From JAIBJN01 sp035762005 (GTDB lineage: Bacteria; Actinomycetota; Thermoleophilia; Gaiellales; Gaiellaceae), in contig DASTQA010000068.1 of assembly GCA_035762005.1 (NCBI GenBank), positions 46,056 to 110,055 on the forward strand: a stretch of DNA of 64,000 bases, given 5' to 3'. How positions within the stretch are numbered: the stretch's first letter is position 1; every line of letters begins with the position of its first letter. Of this stretch, positions 56,697 to 64,000 are shown piece after piece. Under the pieces are notes generated by a model. The model searched no databases and had not been told where the DNA came from. It worked only from the letters and a program-made list of their open reading frames with translations. The position numbers and the translations under genes were made by a program.

Positions 56697-57997
56697 GCGG
56701 CGACCACGACCGAGACGCGTGACCCCGAGCCCGGAGCCGACTCGATCTCGAGCTCGCCGCCCGAGTCCCGTACGAGGTCCGCGAGGATCCTCAGGCCGAA
56801 GTGCCCGTCGCCGGCCAGACGCTCGGGGTCGAAGCCGCGGCCGTCGTCCTCGATCACGAGCTGCGCCCGGCCGTCGGTCCGTCCGACCTTGACGTCGACG
56901 CGCCGTGCGCCGGCGTGCTTGATCACGTTGCGGAGAGCTTCCTGCGCGACGCGGAAGAAGAGCGCTTCGGCCTCGCGTCCGAGCTCGACCTCCGGGTCGA
57001 CCTCGAGGGTCGTCTCGAGCCCGCGCGCCTCCGAGGCGGTGAGCAGGTCGGTGAGCGCCGCCGAGAGGCCGGTGCGGTGGAGCTCGGGCGGGTAGATCTC
57101 GACGAGGAGCGTGCGGAGCTGGCGGATGCCCCGTCGTGTCTCGGCGGCCGCGTCGCGCAGCTCGTCGTCGAAGGGAGTTGGCGCGCTCTCCGCGGACGCC
57201 GAGAGCGAGTAGGAGACGGCCGCGAGATCCTGGACGACGCCGTCGTGGAGATCGCGCGCGATCCTGCGCCGCTCGACGTCCGATGCCTCGAGTGCGCGGT
57301 TGAGGAGCTGCTCGCGCTCGTCCTGGCTCCGCCGCACTCGTCTGGCGAGCTGCCACGCGAGCGGGAGCTGCACGAGGGCGAGCAGCACGAGGGCGCCGAG
57401 CATCACCGGCGCGAACTGACGGAAGATCCGCTGCGCGCGGGCCGAGATGAAGGCCGAGCGGTAGTACGCCTCGTAGCGGAGGGGTCGTCCGCTCGGCGTT
57501 CGGATCGGCATGTAGACCTCGAGGAGCCTGCCGAATCCGCGCTCGAACCGATTCTCCGGCCTCGACAAATCGGTCACCTCGGCGTCGATGTGCGTTCCCT
57601 CGAACTCGGCGAGGTCGTCCTGGCTCAGCGAGTAGCGGGCGCCGATCAGGCGCGGCTCGTCGGAGTAGACGACCCGACCGGACCGGTCCCACATCTTCAC
57701 GCGCACGATGGAATCGTCGCTCAAGACCCTCTCCCGGACGACGCGATCGAGTGCGGCGAGCGCATCCGGGTCCCCGTCGACCAGCGCGTCGCTGAGGACG
57801 GGCTCGATCGACCCTTCGGCCGCGATCCGCGTTTGATCCTCGGCATCGCGGATCGCCTCCTCTTCACCGGCGCGGCCGAAGAGCCACACGCCGAGCAGGC
57901 TGATCAGCAGGACGGCGACCAGGCCGCTCGCGACATACCACAGCAAGGCCTGGCGGACGGGGCTTCGCCTGGCGTCCGGTGCGCGGCGCCATCTCAC
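56693..57997 (-). CDS. NarL-type sensor histidine kinase (HisKA_3)
   Basis: A 434-residue membrane kinase: helix 1 (about residues 18-41), extracytoplasmic domain of ~150 residues (MWDRSGRVVYSDEPRLIGARY), helix 2 (~195-215), HisKA_3 with His251 (IARDLHDGVVQDLAAVSYSL) and HATPase_c (EALRNVIKHA, DDGRGF, FGLRILADLV). It partners the response regulator encoded just downstream. The GTG start has CACACT 6 nt upstream and no clear Shine-Dalgarno. Confidence 0.92.
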   Translation of the reverse strand: MRWRRAPDARRSPVRQALLWYVASGLVAVLLISLLGVWLFGRAGEEEAIRDAEDQTRIAAEGSIEPVLSDALVDGDPDALAALDRVVRERVLSDDSIVRVKMWDRSGRVVYSDEPRLIGARYSLSQDDLAEFEGTHIDAEVTDLSRPENRFERGFGRLLEVYMPIRTPSGRPLRYEAYYRSAFISARAQRIFRQFAPVMLGALVLLALVQLPLAWQLARRVRRSQDEREQLLNRALEASDVERRRIARDLHDGVVQDLAAVSYSLSASAESAPTPFDDELRDAAAETRRGIRQLRTLLVEIYPPELHRTGLSAALTDLLTASEARGLETTLEVDPEVELGREAEALFFRVAQEALRNVIKHAGARRVDVKVGRTDGRAQLVIEDDGRGFDPERLAGDGHFGLRILADLVRDSGGELEIESAPGSGSRVSVVVAA

Positions 57998-58342
57998 CGG
58001 CGAAGTGTGCCCGACGAGTCCGTCACGGAGGGCATTCGCCCGCCTCTCGCCCGAGGACGAGGGCGTAGACGTCCCAGGTCACGTCCGTGCGTCGTGCGGG
58101 ACCCGTGCCGGGTGGAGCACGTTCAGGAGCTCGCGCTGGTTCGCGGCGCACGTCGATCGGGTCGAACCCGGGGGAGTGCGGCTATCGCCCGCCCAGCGCA
58201 GCTGCACCGAGGAACTCGAGAAGCCGGTCTCGGACGCTTGCTGCCTGTTCGCTGCCCGACGAGGGACGACTGCCGTCGTGTTGCCGGACTGGGCCCTCGA
58301 CTCTAGGCTCCGGTCGCAGACGACCGTCGGGAGGTGAACGTC
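57998..58342. other. 345-bp divergent intergenic region, no gene supported
   Basis: The region separates the NarL-type kinase gene from the methyltransferase gene. Open frames here have no family-like sequence and no initiation signals. It holds a candidate promoter at 58281-58309; nothing else is supported. Confidence 0.6.
58281..58309 (+). promoter_or_regulatory. Candidate sigma-70 promoter of the methyltransferase gene
   Basis: TTGCCG (58281-58286), 17-nt spacer, TAGGCT (58304-58309). Transcription would start near 58316, 27 nt before the GTG and about 13 nt before its GGGAGGTG ribosome-binding site. Confidence 0.45.
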
Positions 58343-59191
58343 GTGGCGAAGGGCGGTGGCGGCAGCGCAACGCGTTGGGGGCCGCTCTTCGGCGCACGGG
58401 CCACCGCGTGGGCCGAGACCTGGGAGGGGCCCGCAGGCTGGGGGAAGCCCGTGTACGAGCACGTGCTCGACCGAGCGAAGATTGGCCCGGGCAGTCGCGT
58501 CCTCGACTGCGGGTGCGGCGCCGGGCGCTTCGCGCGGATGGCCGCAGATCGTGGAGCGAGCGTGGCAGGGGTCGACGCGGCGGAAGGGTTGATCGAGATC
58601 GCGATCGAGCGGGTGCCCGAGGGCGATTTTCAAGTCGGCGACATCGAGGCGTTGCCCTGGGAGGACGATCTCTTCGATGTCGTCACCGGGTTCAGCGCGT
58701 TCCAGTTCGCGGACGACAAGGTGCGCGCCCTTCGCGAGGCTGGAAGAGTCTCGCGGGGATCGGTAGCGGTCGTCGTCCCGGCTCGCGTGCCCGAGTCCGG
58801 AATCACGTCGGTGTTCAAGCTGGTCCTTCCGCTCTTCACCGAGGACGCTCGGGCGAGCCTGAAGCAGAGCGGGATGTTCTCGCTCTCCGATCCCGGCAGA
58901 GTCGTGGACGTGCTCGCCGCCGCTGCGCTGACGCCCTACGTGGACGAGGAGATCGAGTGTCCGATCGTCTTCGATCACGTGGAAGTGGCCTGGCGTGCGT
59001 TCATGGCTGCAGGCCCGACGCAATTCGCGATCGACAGCTCGGGCGAGGCCGAGGTCGGCGAGGCCGTCCGGGGAGCACTCGATCCGTTCACGGCCGGCGA
59101 CGGTCGCGTCGTGCTTCCAGCCTGGTACCGCGCGGTGCTCGCCCGCGGCAAGACGTCGCCGGCGGAGCCGGACCCGGCGTCGTCGTCCTGA
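58343..59191 (+). CDS. Class I SAM-dependent methyltransferase
   Basis: A 282-residue methyltransferase with motif I VLDCGCGAGRFARMAADRG, the acidic loop VAGVDAAEGLIEIA, motif GDIEALPWEDDLFDVVTGFSAFQF and a C-terminal cap region. It is of the ubiE/COQ5 small-molecule type. The start is GTG 58343 because GGGAGGTG lies 6 nt upstream; an in-frame GTG at 58334 is inside that site. Substrate unknown. It is monocistronic as far as can be seen. Confidence 0.85.
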   Translation: MAKGGGGSATRWGPLFGARATAWAETWEGPAGWGKPVYEHVLDRAKIGPGSRVLDCGCGAGRFARMAADRGASVAGVDAAEGLIEIAIERVPEGDFQVGDIEALPWEDDLFDVVTGFSAFQFADDKVRALREAGRVSRGSVAVVVPARVPESGITSVFKLVLPLFTEDARASLKQSGMFSLSDPGRVVDVLAAAALTPYVDEEIECPIVFDHVEVAWRAFMAAGPTQFAIDSSGEAEVGEAVRGALDPFTAGDGRVVLPAWYRAVLARGKTSPAEPDPASSS

Positions 59192-59360
59192 GGGTCACCA
59201 CCCGTCTGGAAGCTCGGGTACTGCGTCCTCGGGGAAGGAGCCGCGGCACGTGCCGAACGACGAGGGTGCGCGAGGCAGTCAGCCGGTCGGGCGCTCGTCG
59301 TGACTGGCTCGACAGGTGCAGGCGCACGTGAGGCGTGGCTTCGGCATGTCTGGCCCGGAG

Positions 59361-59570
59361 CTAGACGTGGATGCCGAGCTTGCGCAGCTCCACGACCGCC
59401 GCTCTGCGCCAGCGGGTCGTGTCGGGCGAGAACGGCAGCATGAACGGCATCCCATTCGCCTTGCGGAGGGGCTTGCCGTCGCGCAGGACGCGGTAGTGCC
59501 CGGGCGTCGGCTCGACCGTGAGACCCGCTGCCTCGAGCCTGCGGATGAACTCGCGAACGTCTTTCCTCAT
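59361..59570 (-). CDS. HicA-like toxin-fold protein
   Basis: A 69-residue protein with the double-stranded-RNA-binding-like HicA pattern: a helix (VREFIRRLEAAGLTVEPTPG), then HYRVLRDGKP with the putative catalytic His25, and a terminal WRRAAVVELRKLGI helix. HicA toxins cleave mRNA and are neutralised by HicB. No HicB-type gene follows. Instead its ATG overlaps the TGA of a 49-codon frame upstream, which could encode the partner. It may also be a solitary HicA-like domain without toxin activity. Confidence 0.6.
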   Translation of the reverse strand: MRKDVREFIRRLEAAGLTVEPTPGHYRVLRDGKPLRKANGMPFMLPFSPDTTRWRRAAVVELRKLGIHV

Positions 59571-59716
59571 CTCGAGCCCGGAGTCCGGACTTCGGTCAGC
59601 TTGCCAGCTTGCGTGATTGCGACGCTCGGTTCAACCACGGAGCGGCGCCAGGCGTCCTCCTGCTCGCGCTCCGGTGCGACCCGGGAGAGTCGGAGCAGTA
59701 CCGCCTTACCAGTCAC
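59567..59716 (-). CDS. Small ORF coupled to the HicA-like gene (possible partner)
   Basis: A 49-codon frame from GTG 59716 to a TGA that overlaps the HicA-like ATG (ATGA). The product (VTGKAVLLRLSRVAPEREQ, RRSVVEPSVAITQAGKL) matches no family I recognise. Third-position GC is moderately high and supports coding. Antitoxin is a guess from the arrangement only. Confidence 0.35.
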   Translation of the reverse strand: MTGKAVLLRLSRVAPEREQEDAWRRSVVEPSVAITQAGKLTEVRTPGSR

Positions 59717-60100
59717 CGGGTCGTTTCCAGGGCGTCTCCGGCTGTGACCGCGTGCCGCGAGCCGCCCGGCGGCCTGCGGAGCCTCGTTCTCGCAGCATCC
59801 GTAAGGCGGGAACGCTCCAGGCGAGGAAGAGCGGCAGCAGGGCGAGGCCGTTGTGGCCGAGCAGGGTCGCGGGGGTCGATACCTGCGGCCCCAAGCTCGA
59901 GCACGCTTTTCCGAGCGCGATCCAGTTCGCAAGCTGAGAGCAGCGGTTGCACCCGACGCCGTCTGCGGCCTTTTTCGCAATCCTGTTGGCGACGAGCGAG
60001 CGCTGAGACGTGACCGCCTGTTGATCCCCGAGCATTCCCCCTCAACCCACCTGCGCGCTCGGCTTCGAACAGTCGGCCTTGGCCGTCTTCGTCTTGTCGA
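59717..60100. other. 384-bp region, possible membrane-protein remnant
   Basis: No convincing gene. A minus-strand frame (59706-60035) encodes LANWIALGKACSSLGPQVST and LLGHNGLALLPLFLAWSVPAL, which looks like part of a small membrane protein but lacks a clear start and a normal context. It could be a decayed gene. Base composition is slightly less GC-rich than the surroundings. Confidence 0.25.
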
Positions 60101-61516
60101 ATGAGCGTTCAATACGTGATCGCGACGGCCACGACCCCTGGCGCTGCGGATACGCGCGAGTTCCTGCAGAGAAACGGAGTTCGGTTCCACTGGGTCGACG
60201 TCGAGCGCGATCCGCTCGTTCGGCTGTTGCTCCGCGACCGGGACCTGCACGACCTTCGGCTGCCGTGTGTGCTCTTCGAGGACGGATCGCTGCTCGAGCC
60301 GCCGGCGCGGTACGTGTCCGTGCGCTCCTTCCAGCGCTTCCATTCCGGCGGCGAACCCCCGGGCTCGGAGGAGCAGCAGGCCTACGTGGAGACCTCGCGC
60401 TGGCGCAGCGAGCTGAGCGAGCGCGCGGGTCTTCCTAGCCGTCCCCGCCAGGAGGAGTACGACGTGCTCGTCCTCGGTGCGGGGCCGGCTGGGCTGACGG
60501 CTGCGCTCTATGCGGCTTCGGAGGGCCTTCGTGTTGTAGTCGTCGAGGCGCTCGCTCCTGGAGGCCAGGCGGGGACGAGCTCGCGGATCGAGAACTACCC
60601 TGGCTTTCCCCGGGGGATCAGCGGGGCGGAGCTCGCCGAGAGCACGTATGAGCAGGCGGTGCGGCTGGGCGCGGAGATCCTCGTCGGTGCGGAGCTCCAT
60701 CACGTCACCACGGAGAGCGGGAGGTTCCGCCCCGAACAGCCGGACCTGCGGTCCCACAAGCAATCGCTCGACGGCGCCGTAGCGGGGGTCGAGCTAATGA
60801 ACGGCGCCGCCTTCCGGACTCGCACGGCCGTCGTTGCGTCGGGTGTCCATTATCGTCGGCTCGAGGCCGAGGGCGTCGAGCGCCTTCTCGGCGCAGGCGT
60901 CTTCTACGGATCGTCCCCGAGCGAGGCGCCGCTCTTTCGCGACGGCGGGGTCGTCGTGGTGGGTGGCGCGAACTCAGCGGGCCAGGCCGCGCTCCACCTG
61001 GCCGAGTTCGCGCGGCGGGTCACGATGGTCGTGCGGGGCGACTCGCTGGCCAAGGCCATGTCGCACTACCTCGTCGAGCGAATCGAGGCCCACGGCCGAA
61101 TCGAGGTGCGGACGAGGTCGCGGCTGGTCGCCGCGCGGGGAGCCGAGCGGCTCAAGACGGTCGTCGTCGCCGACGACGAGCGCGAGGAGGAACGTGAGCT
61201 TCCCGCGGATGCGCTCTTCATCCTGATCGGCGGCCAGCCGCTGACCGCCGGCGTCGAGGGTTGGCTTCGGCGTGACGAGCGCGGCTTCCTGATGACCGGG
61301 CCGGACCTCCTCGAGGAGGGGCGGCCCGGCCGCTGGTGGCCGCTCGAGCGAGATCCCATGTTCCTCGAGTCGAGCGAACCGGGGGTCTTCGTTGCGGGCG
61401 ACGTCCGGCACGGCTCGATCAAGCGCGTTGCCTCGGCGGTCGGGGAAGGAGCAATGGCGATCGCGCTCATCCATGGCTTCCTCTCTGCCCGCCGGTACGC
61501 TGGACGGTCCGAGTGA
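60101..61516 (+). CDS. Thioredoxin-reductase-like flavoprotein lacking redox cysteines, with N-terminal glutaredoxin-like domain
   Basis: A 471-residue protein. Residues 1-75 resemble a glutaredoxin/thioredoxin fold (YVIATATTPGAADTREFLQRNGV), but the CxxC is missing (TTPGAA). Residues ~118-471 form a two-domain FAD/NAD(P)H reductase: VLVLGAGPAGLTAALYAA (GxGxxG at 126-131), PGGQAGTSSRIENYPGFP, VVVVGGANSAGQAAL and VFVAGDVRHGSIKRVASAVGEG. The usual CATC dithiol is replaced by FYGSSPSEA, as in the 'fused' TrxR-like group. It is therefore a flavin reductase without a dithiol relay. Its stop overlaps the SRPBCC gene start (GTGA). Confidence 0.85.
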   Translation: MSVQYVIATATTPGAADTREFLQRNGVRFHWVDVERDPLVRLLLRDRDLHDLRLPCVLFEDGSLLEPPARYVSVRSFQRFHSGGEPPGSEEQQAYVETSRWRSELSERAGLPSRPRQEEYDVLVLGAGPAGLTAALYAASEGLRVVVVEALAPGGQAGTSSRIENYPGFPRGISGAELAESTYEQAVRLGAEILVGAELHHVTTESGRFRPEQPDLRSHKQSLDGAVAGVELMNGAAFRTRTAVVASGVHYRRLEAEGVERLLGAGVFYGSSPSEAPLFRDGGVVVVGGANSAGQAALHLAEFARRVTMVVRGDSLAKAMSHYLVERIEAHGRIEVRTRSRLVAARGAERLKTVVVADDEREEERELPADALFILIGGQPLTAGVEGWLRRDERGFLMTGPDLLEEGRPGRWWPLERDPMFLESSEPGVFVAGDVRHGSIKRVASAVGEGAMAIALIHGFLSARRYAGRSE

Positions 61517-61959
61517 TCAGCTTCGAGACGAGCGTGCAGATCGAGCGACCCATCGACGAGGTCTTCGCCTACGTCTCCGATCCCGAGAACTTCCCCCGCT
61601 GGAACTCGGCCGTCCGGACGGTGCGAAAGACGTCCTCCGGTGACGAGCCGGTGGGATCGACCTACGCGATGACTCGTGTGCTTCCGAGCGGCCGGGCCGA
61701 GAACGAGCTGGAAATTGCCGCGCACGACCGCCCGCGGGAGTTCGCGATCCGAACCCTGTCCGGGCCGACGCCGTTCGTCTACCGCTACACGCTCTCTCCA
61801 CGTGACGGCGGGACGGTCGTTGAGCTCGACGCAGAGGTCGAGCTGTCCGGCGCCCCCGCCCTCGTGGGACCACTCGCACGGCGCGCGGTCAAGAGAGGCG
61901 TAGACGACAACTTCGCCACGCTGAAGGACGTTCTCGAGAGACGCTCCTCGCAGGTGTGA
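61513..61959 (+). CDS. SRPBCC (polyketide-cyclase-like) protein
   Basis: A 148-residue START/SRPBCC-fold protein: SVQIERPIDEVFAYVSDPENFPRWNSAV at the start, VGSTYAMTRVLPSGRAENEL and YRYTLSPRDGGTVVELDAEVEL. It binds a hydrophobic ligand in a deep pocket; many act as cyclases or carrier proteins. The GTG overlaps the TrxR-like stop, so both are one operon. Ligand unknown. Confidence 0.88.
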   Translation: MISFETSVQIERPIDEVFAYVSDPENFPRWNSAVRTVRKTSSGDEPVGSTYAMTRVLPSGRAENELEIAAHDRPREFAIRTLSGPTPFVYRYTLSPRDGGTVVELDAEVELSGAPALVGPLARRAVKRGVDDNFATLKDVLERRSSQV

Positions 61960-62280
61960 TCGCCGTCTTCGAGGTGGGCGTGGGCGACCAGACCCGCGAC
62001 GAGCCGACTTGCCGACCACGAGCCTCTGAGGAGGCGTGGGTCCTGTCGCTGACGGCGACCAAGCGGACGCGCGACGTCCGCGGCTCGTGAGCGCGCCCAG
62101 CGGATCGCTCGTTTTCGGCGGTCCTCAGCGCCTGCCGATTTGCGACCGGTGCCGCTAGTTGCGACCGCTAGGCCCCAGAAACGCTCCACCCGGGATCGAC
62201 GGGTCGCCCGTGTGTGGCAGCTCGAGTGAGACGACGGTCGCCCAGCACGGTCCGGCGGCACCGGGCGCCACACGATTTCG
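61960..62280. other. 321-bp intergenic region, no gene supported
   Basis: Lies between the SRPBCC gene and the converging DHFR-like gene. I see only a direct repeat TTGCGACCG at 62140-62148 and 62159-62167 with CCGCTAG also repeated. No promoter, terminator or coding frame is convincing. Confidence 0.5.
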
Positions 62281-62859
62281 TCAACCGCTGGAAGCGCTCC
62301 TGAGGACGCGGTACTCGAGATGCGTCACGCCGTCGGTCTGGCTGAGCCCGGTCTGTTCCAGCTCGATTCGCTGCGGGAGTTGGTCGAACAGCCGCCGGCC
62401 TCCTCCGAGGAGGACATCGATCAGGTGGATCCTGATCTCGTCCACGAGCCCCGCCGCGAGGAATTGCTGGTCGATGTTGGCGCCCATCAGCCCGATCCGC
62501 TTGTGGGCGGCGACCTCCTGGGCCTTCGTGAGGGCGCGCTCGATCCCCTCGGTGACGAACGTGAAGAGCGGGTCCGAGCTCGCCGGCGGCCTGTGGGTGA
62601 CGACGAAGCACGGGACTTCGCCCAGCGGACCCTTGCCGCCCCATGCCTCGATCGAGTTGTCGTAGCTCCGGCGACCCATGATCACGGCGCCCGTCTCCTC
62701 GACCAGGTTGCCGTACACCCGCTCGAACACCGAAGGATCGTCGAACGCCCAGTTATGGAGCCTCATCCCGTCCTCGCCCAGCCCCTGCTCCGGATTGTCA
62801 TTGGGAGCCGCGATGTAGCCGTCCACTGACATGCTCATGTCGATGACCACGTTGCCCAT
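62281..62859 (-). CDS. Dihydrofolate-reductase-like (RibD C-terminal) protein
   Basis: A 192-residue protein of the RibD C-terminal/DHFR superfamily: VVIDMSMSVDGYIAAPND at the start, GAVIMGRRSYDN, and DEIRIHLIDVLLGGGRRLFDQL. It likely reduces a pteridine- or riboflavin-like substrate with NADPH, but such proteins are widespread and mostly unassigned. GAGGAGGCGAC precedes the ATG at 62859. Confidence 0.88.
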   Translation of the reverse strand: MGNVVIDMSMSVDGYIAAPNDNPEQGLGEDGMRLHNWAFDDPSVFERVYGNLVEETGAVIMGRRSYDNSIEAWGGKGPLGEVPCFVVTHRPPASSDPLFTFVTEGIERALTKAQEVAAHKRIGLMGANIDQQFLAAGLVDEIRIHLIDVLLGGGRRLFDQLPQRIELEQTGLSQTDGVTHLEYRVLRSASSG

Positions 62860-63089
62860 GTCGCCTCCTCTCGTCTGCCGATGAGACCGGCTGACGCCGA
62901 CGAACTCATCGCAGTGTGCGCGCCCGCCGCCTGACAGGTCGCAGGGTCGGAGCGGAAATTGCATCTGAATTGCAGGAAGTGCGCCTGATCCGTCTGCCGC
63001 CAGACCCCCCGGCGAGGACACGTGGGGAGCACCTGAGCGCAAGCGACATTCGCGATCACTCGCACATGCGAGTGCGACGGCTGTCGGTG

Positions 63090-63701
63090 CTACTTGGCGC
63101 GCTGGGCGGTCCTCACGCCGAGCGCACACGCGCTGACGATGAGCAGGATGCCCAGGAGCACGAGGCCGGGCGCGTCGTCGGCCTCCCCGAGCACGGCCGC
63201 GGCGACGCCGACGGCGGCGATGCCGAGCGCGGTGGCGAGATTCCCCGCCCTCCTCGCTGCCAGCTCGAGCGCAACACCGATTGCCGCCAGGAGGACGCCG
63301 GCGACAGCGAAGTCCGCCAGGCTCCAGACCACGTCGTCGGTGATCAGCATCGCCACCAACGGCAGCGACAGGATGAACGCCACGCCGAGGGCAACGCGAA
63401 CGACGGATCGAGAGAGAGCCTTGCTCGTCTTCATCGCTTCCTCCGGGGTCGAGGGATGGGCGGCCGCCTTCGCGTGCCGCCCGCGCCAAGAAACGTCGGC
63501 GGCGAGGCCACGGACCATCCGGGACGCGATGCCGAGCGCGATCCGCCGATCGCTGATCCCGTTCGCCCGTTCATGCGCGATGTGGTCGTGGAGATCGGCC
63601 TCGATCTCGTCGGCGCGGCGCTGGGCGATCGGAGTGGGGAGCTCCCGCGTGTAGAACCGTACCCACCGGGCCACCAGCTCGGCCGCGCGCTCCGGGATCA
63701 T
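63090..63701 (-). CDS. HAAS-type membrane protein partner of PadR
   Basis: A 203-residue protein with an N-terminal HAAS/permease-prefix-like helical segment (residues 1-60: RWVRFYTRELPTPIAQRRAD, EIEADLHDHIAHERANGIS) and four predicted membrane helices (about 98-200: VRVALGVAFILSLPLVAMLI, WSLADFAVAGVLLAAIGVALEL, ALGIAAVGVAAAVLG, VLLGILLIVSACALGV). Proteins of this layout are usually encoded after a PadR regulator, as here, where the ATG overlaps the PadR stop (ATGA). Confidence 0.82.
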   Translation of the reverse strand: MIPERAAELVARWVRFYTRELPTPIAQRRADEIEADLHDHIAHERANGISDRRIALGIASRMVRGLAADVSWRGRHAKAAAHPSTPEEAMKTSKALSRSVVRVALGVAFILSLPLVAMLITDDVVWSLADFAVAGVLLAAIGVALELAARRAGNLATALGIAAVGVAAAVLGEADDAPGLVLLGILLIVSACALGVRTAQRAK

Positions 63702-64000
63702 GCGGGCTCCGAGGTAACGCGTGCAAGAGGCGCAACGGCCTTTTCGGCGAGGGCGCTTCCGGCCACGCGCGCCCCCTCCCCCGTGAGCTCGTACAGTCGC
63801 CGACGTGGTCGTCCCTCAGCCGCCGCTGCGTCCTCCCAGCGGGAGGTGAGCAGGCCGAACTCCTCGAGCCGGCTCAGGGCCTTGTAGAGGGTTCCGTGGG
63901 CCGTCAAGGAGCGTGACCCGCTCTGCTCCCGCATGGTCTGGGCGAGAGCGAATCCGTGGAAGGTGGCGTGTCCCGAACGCAGCAGCGACAGCGCCACCTC
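63698..64000 (-). CDS. PadR-family transcriptional regulator, 5' partial
   Basis: The visible ~100 residues carry the PadR winged helix (FHGFALAQTMREQSGSRSL, LYKALSRLEEFGLLTSRWED, RRRLYELTGEGARVAGSAL). The frame is still open at the window edge (EVALSLLRSG), so the start and first helix lie outside. It overlaps the HAAS membrane gene by ATGA and probably represses that operon. Confidence 0.88.
   Translation of the reverse strand, partial: EVALSLLRSGHATFHGFALAQTMREQSGSRSLTAHGTLYKALSRLEEFGLLTSRWEDAAAAEGRPRRRLYELTGEGARVAGSALAEKAVAPLARVTSEPA

Noticed and set aside
56079..57997. Possible NarXL system controlling the nar operon
   Set aside because: It is a NarL-type pair by domain architecture, but it lies about 22 kb beyond the end of the nar operon and no NarL heptamer array is evident upstream of narK. 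The link is not supported.
58005..58337. A 110-codon frame upstream of the methyltransferase gene
   Set aside because: No family resemblance, no ribosome-binding site, and it overlaps the candidate promoter and ribosome-binding site of the methyltransferase.

Overview
The window is about 72% GC, starts many genes with GTG, packs genes into runs with 4-nt GTGA/ATGA overlaps, and contains a large NAD-glutamate dehydrogenase, Tad-pilus genes, NarKGHJI and many OmpR- and LuxR-type two-component pairs. This fits a chromosome of a high-GC actinobacterium, probably a Thermoleophilia-like (Gaiellales/Solirubrobacterales) environmental lineage; that placement is inference from gene content. I see no tRNA, rRNA, CRISPR array, phage or insertion sequence. 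Several genes have no Shine-Dalgarno but carry a TANNNT hexamer 6-7 nt before the start codon, so leaderless transcription appears to be used here.

Layout. 1-3.6 kb: end of a VWA-TadB fusion, TadC and a long coiled-coil protein (Tad pilus/secretion). 3.6-10.7 kb: Nudix protein, type IB topoisomerase, small membrane protein and a 1634-residue NAD-glutamate dehydrogenase. 10.7-14.7 kb: an envelope module of a lipoprotein with two type-1 copper (cupredoxin) domains, two secreted Asp/Gly/Ser-rich proteins sharing a C-x4-H-x5-C motif, and an OmpR/histidine-kinase pair. 14.9-25.9 kb: coiled-coil protein, collagen-like/lamin-tail secreted protein, beta-propeller protein, lipoprotein, PepSY protein divergent from a second OmpR/kinase pair, a decayed ABC-2 permease, an NlpC/P60 wall hydrolase, a HYR/FN3-type secreted protein and a DUF2269-like membrane protein.

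26-34.7 kb: the nitrate respiration operon narK-narG-narH-narJ-narI, continuing without a gap into a one-helix membrane protein and a hemerythrin-cupin fusion. Nitrate is imported and reduced on the cytoplasmic side by NarGHI; the hemerythrin may handle or sense O2 or NO. 34.7-38.9 kb: thioredoxin-fold protein, DoxX-like protein, secreted helical protein, an ECF sigma factor with a zinc-finger anti-sigma, a PrmC-like methyltransferase and an FNR-type oxidoreductase. 39-47.3 kb: two different P2-type ATPases flanking a tandem universal stress protein and a GH15 glucoamylase/trehalase.

47.3-64 kb: an accessory, mainly catabolic and regulatory stretch. It holds ArsR-AHSA1, YCII, an FAD oxidoreductase, a P450, an alpha/beta hydrolase, an SDR, a VOC protein, a DrrAB-type ABC exporter, a secreted protein, a NarL-type two-component system, a methyltransferase, a HicA-like toxin with a coupled small ORF, a thioredoxin-reductase-like flavoprotein lacking redox cysteines, a SRPBCC protein, a DHFR-like reductase and a PadR regulator with a HAAS-type membrane partner at the right edge.
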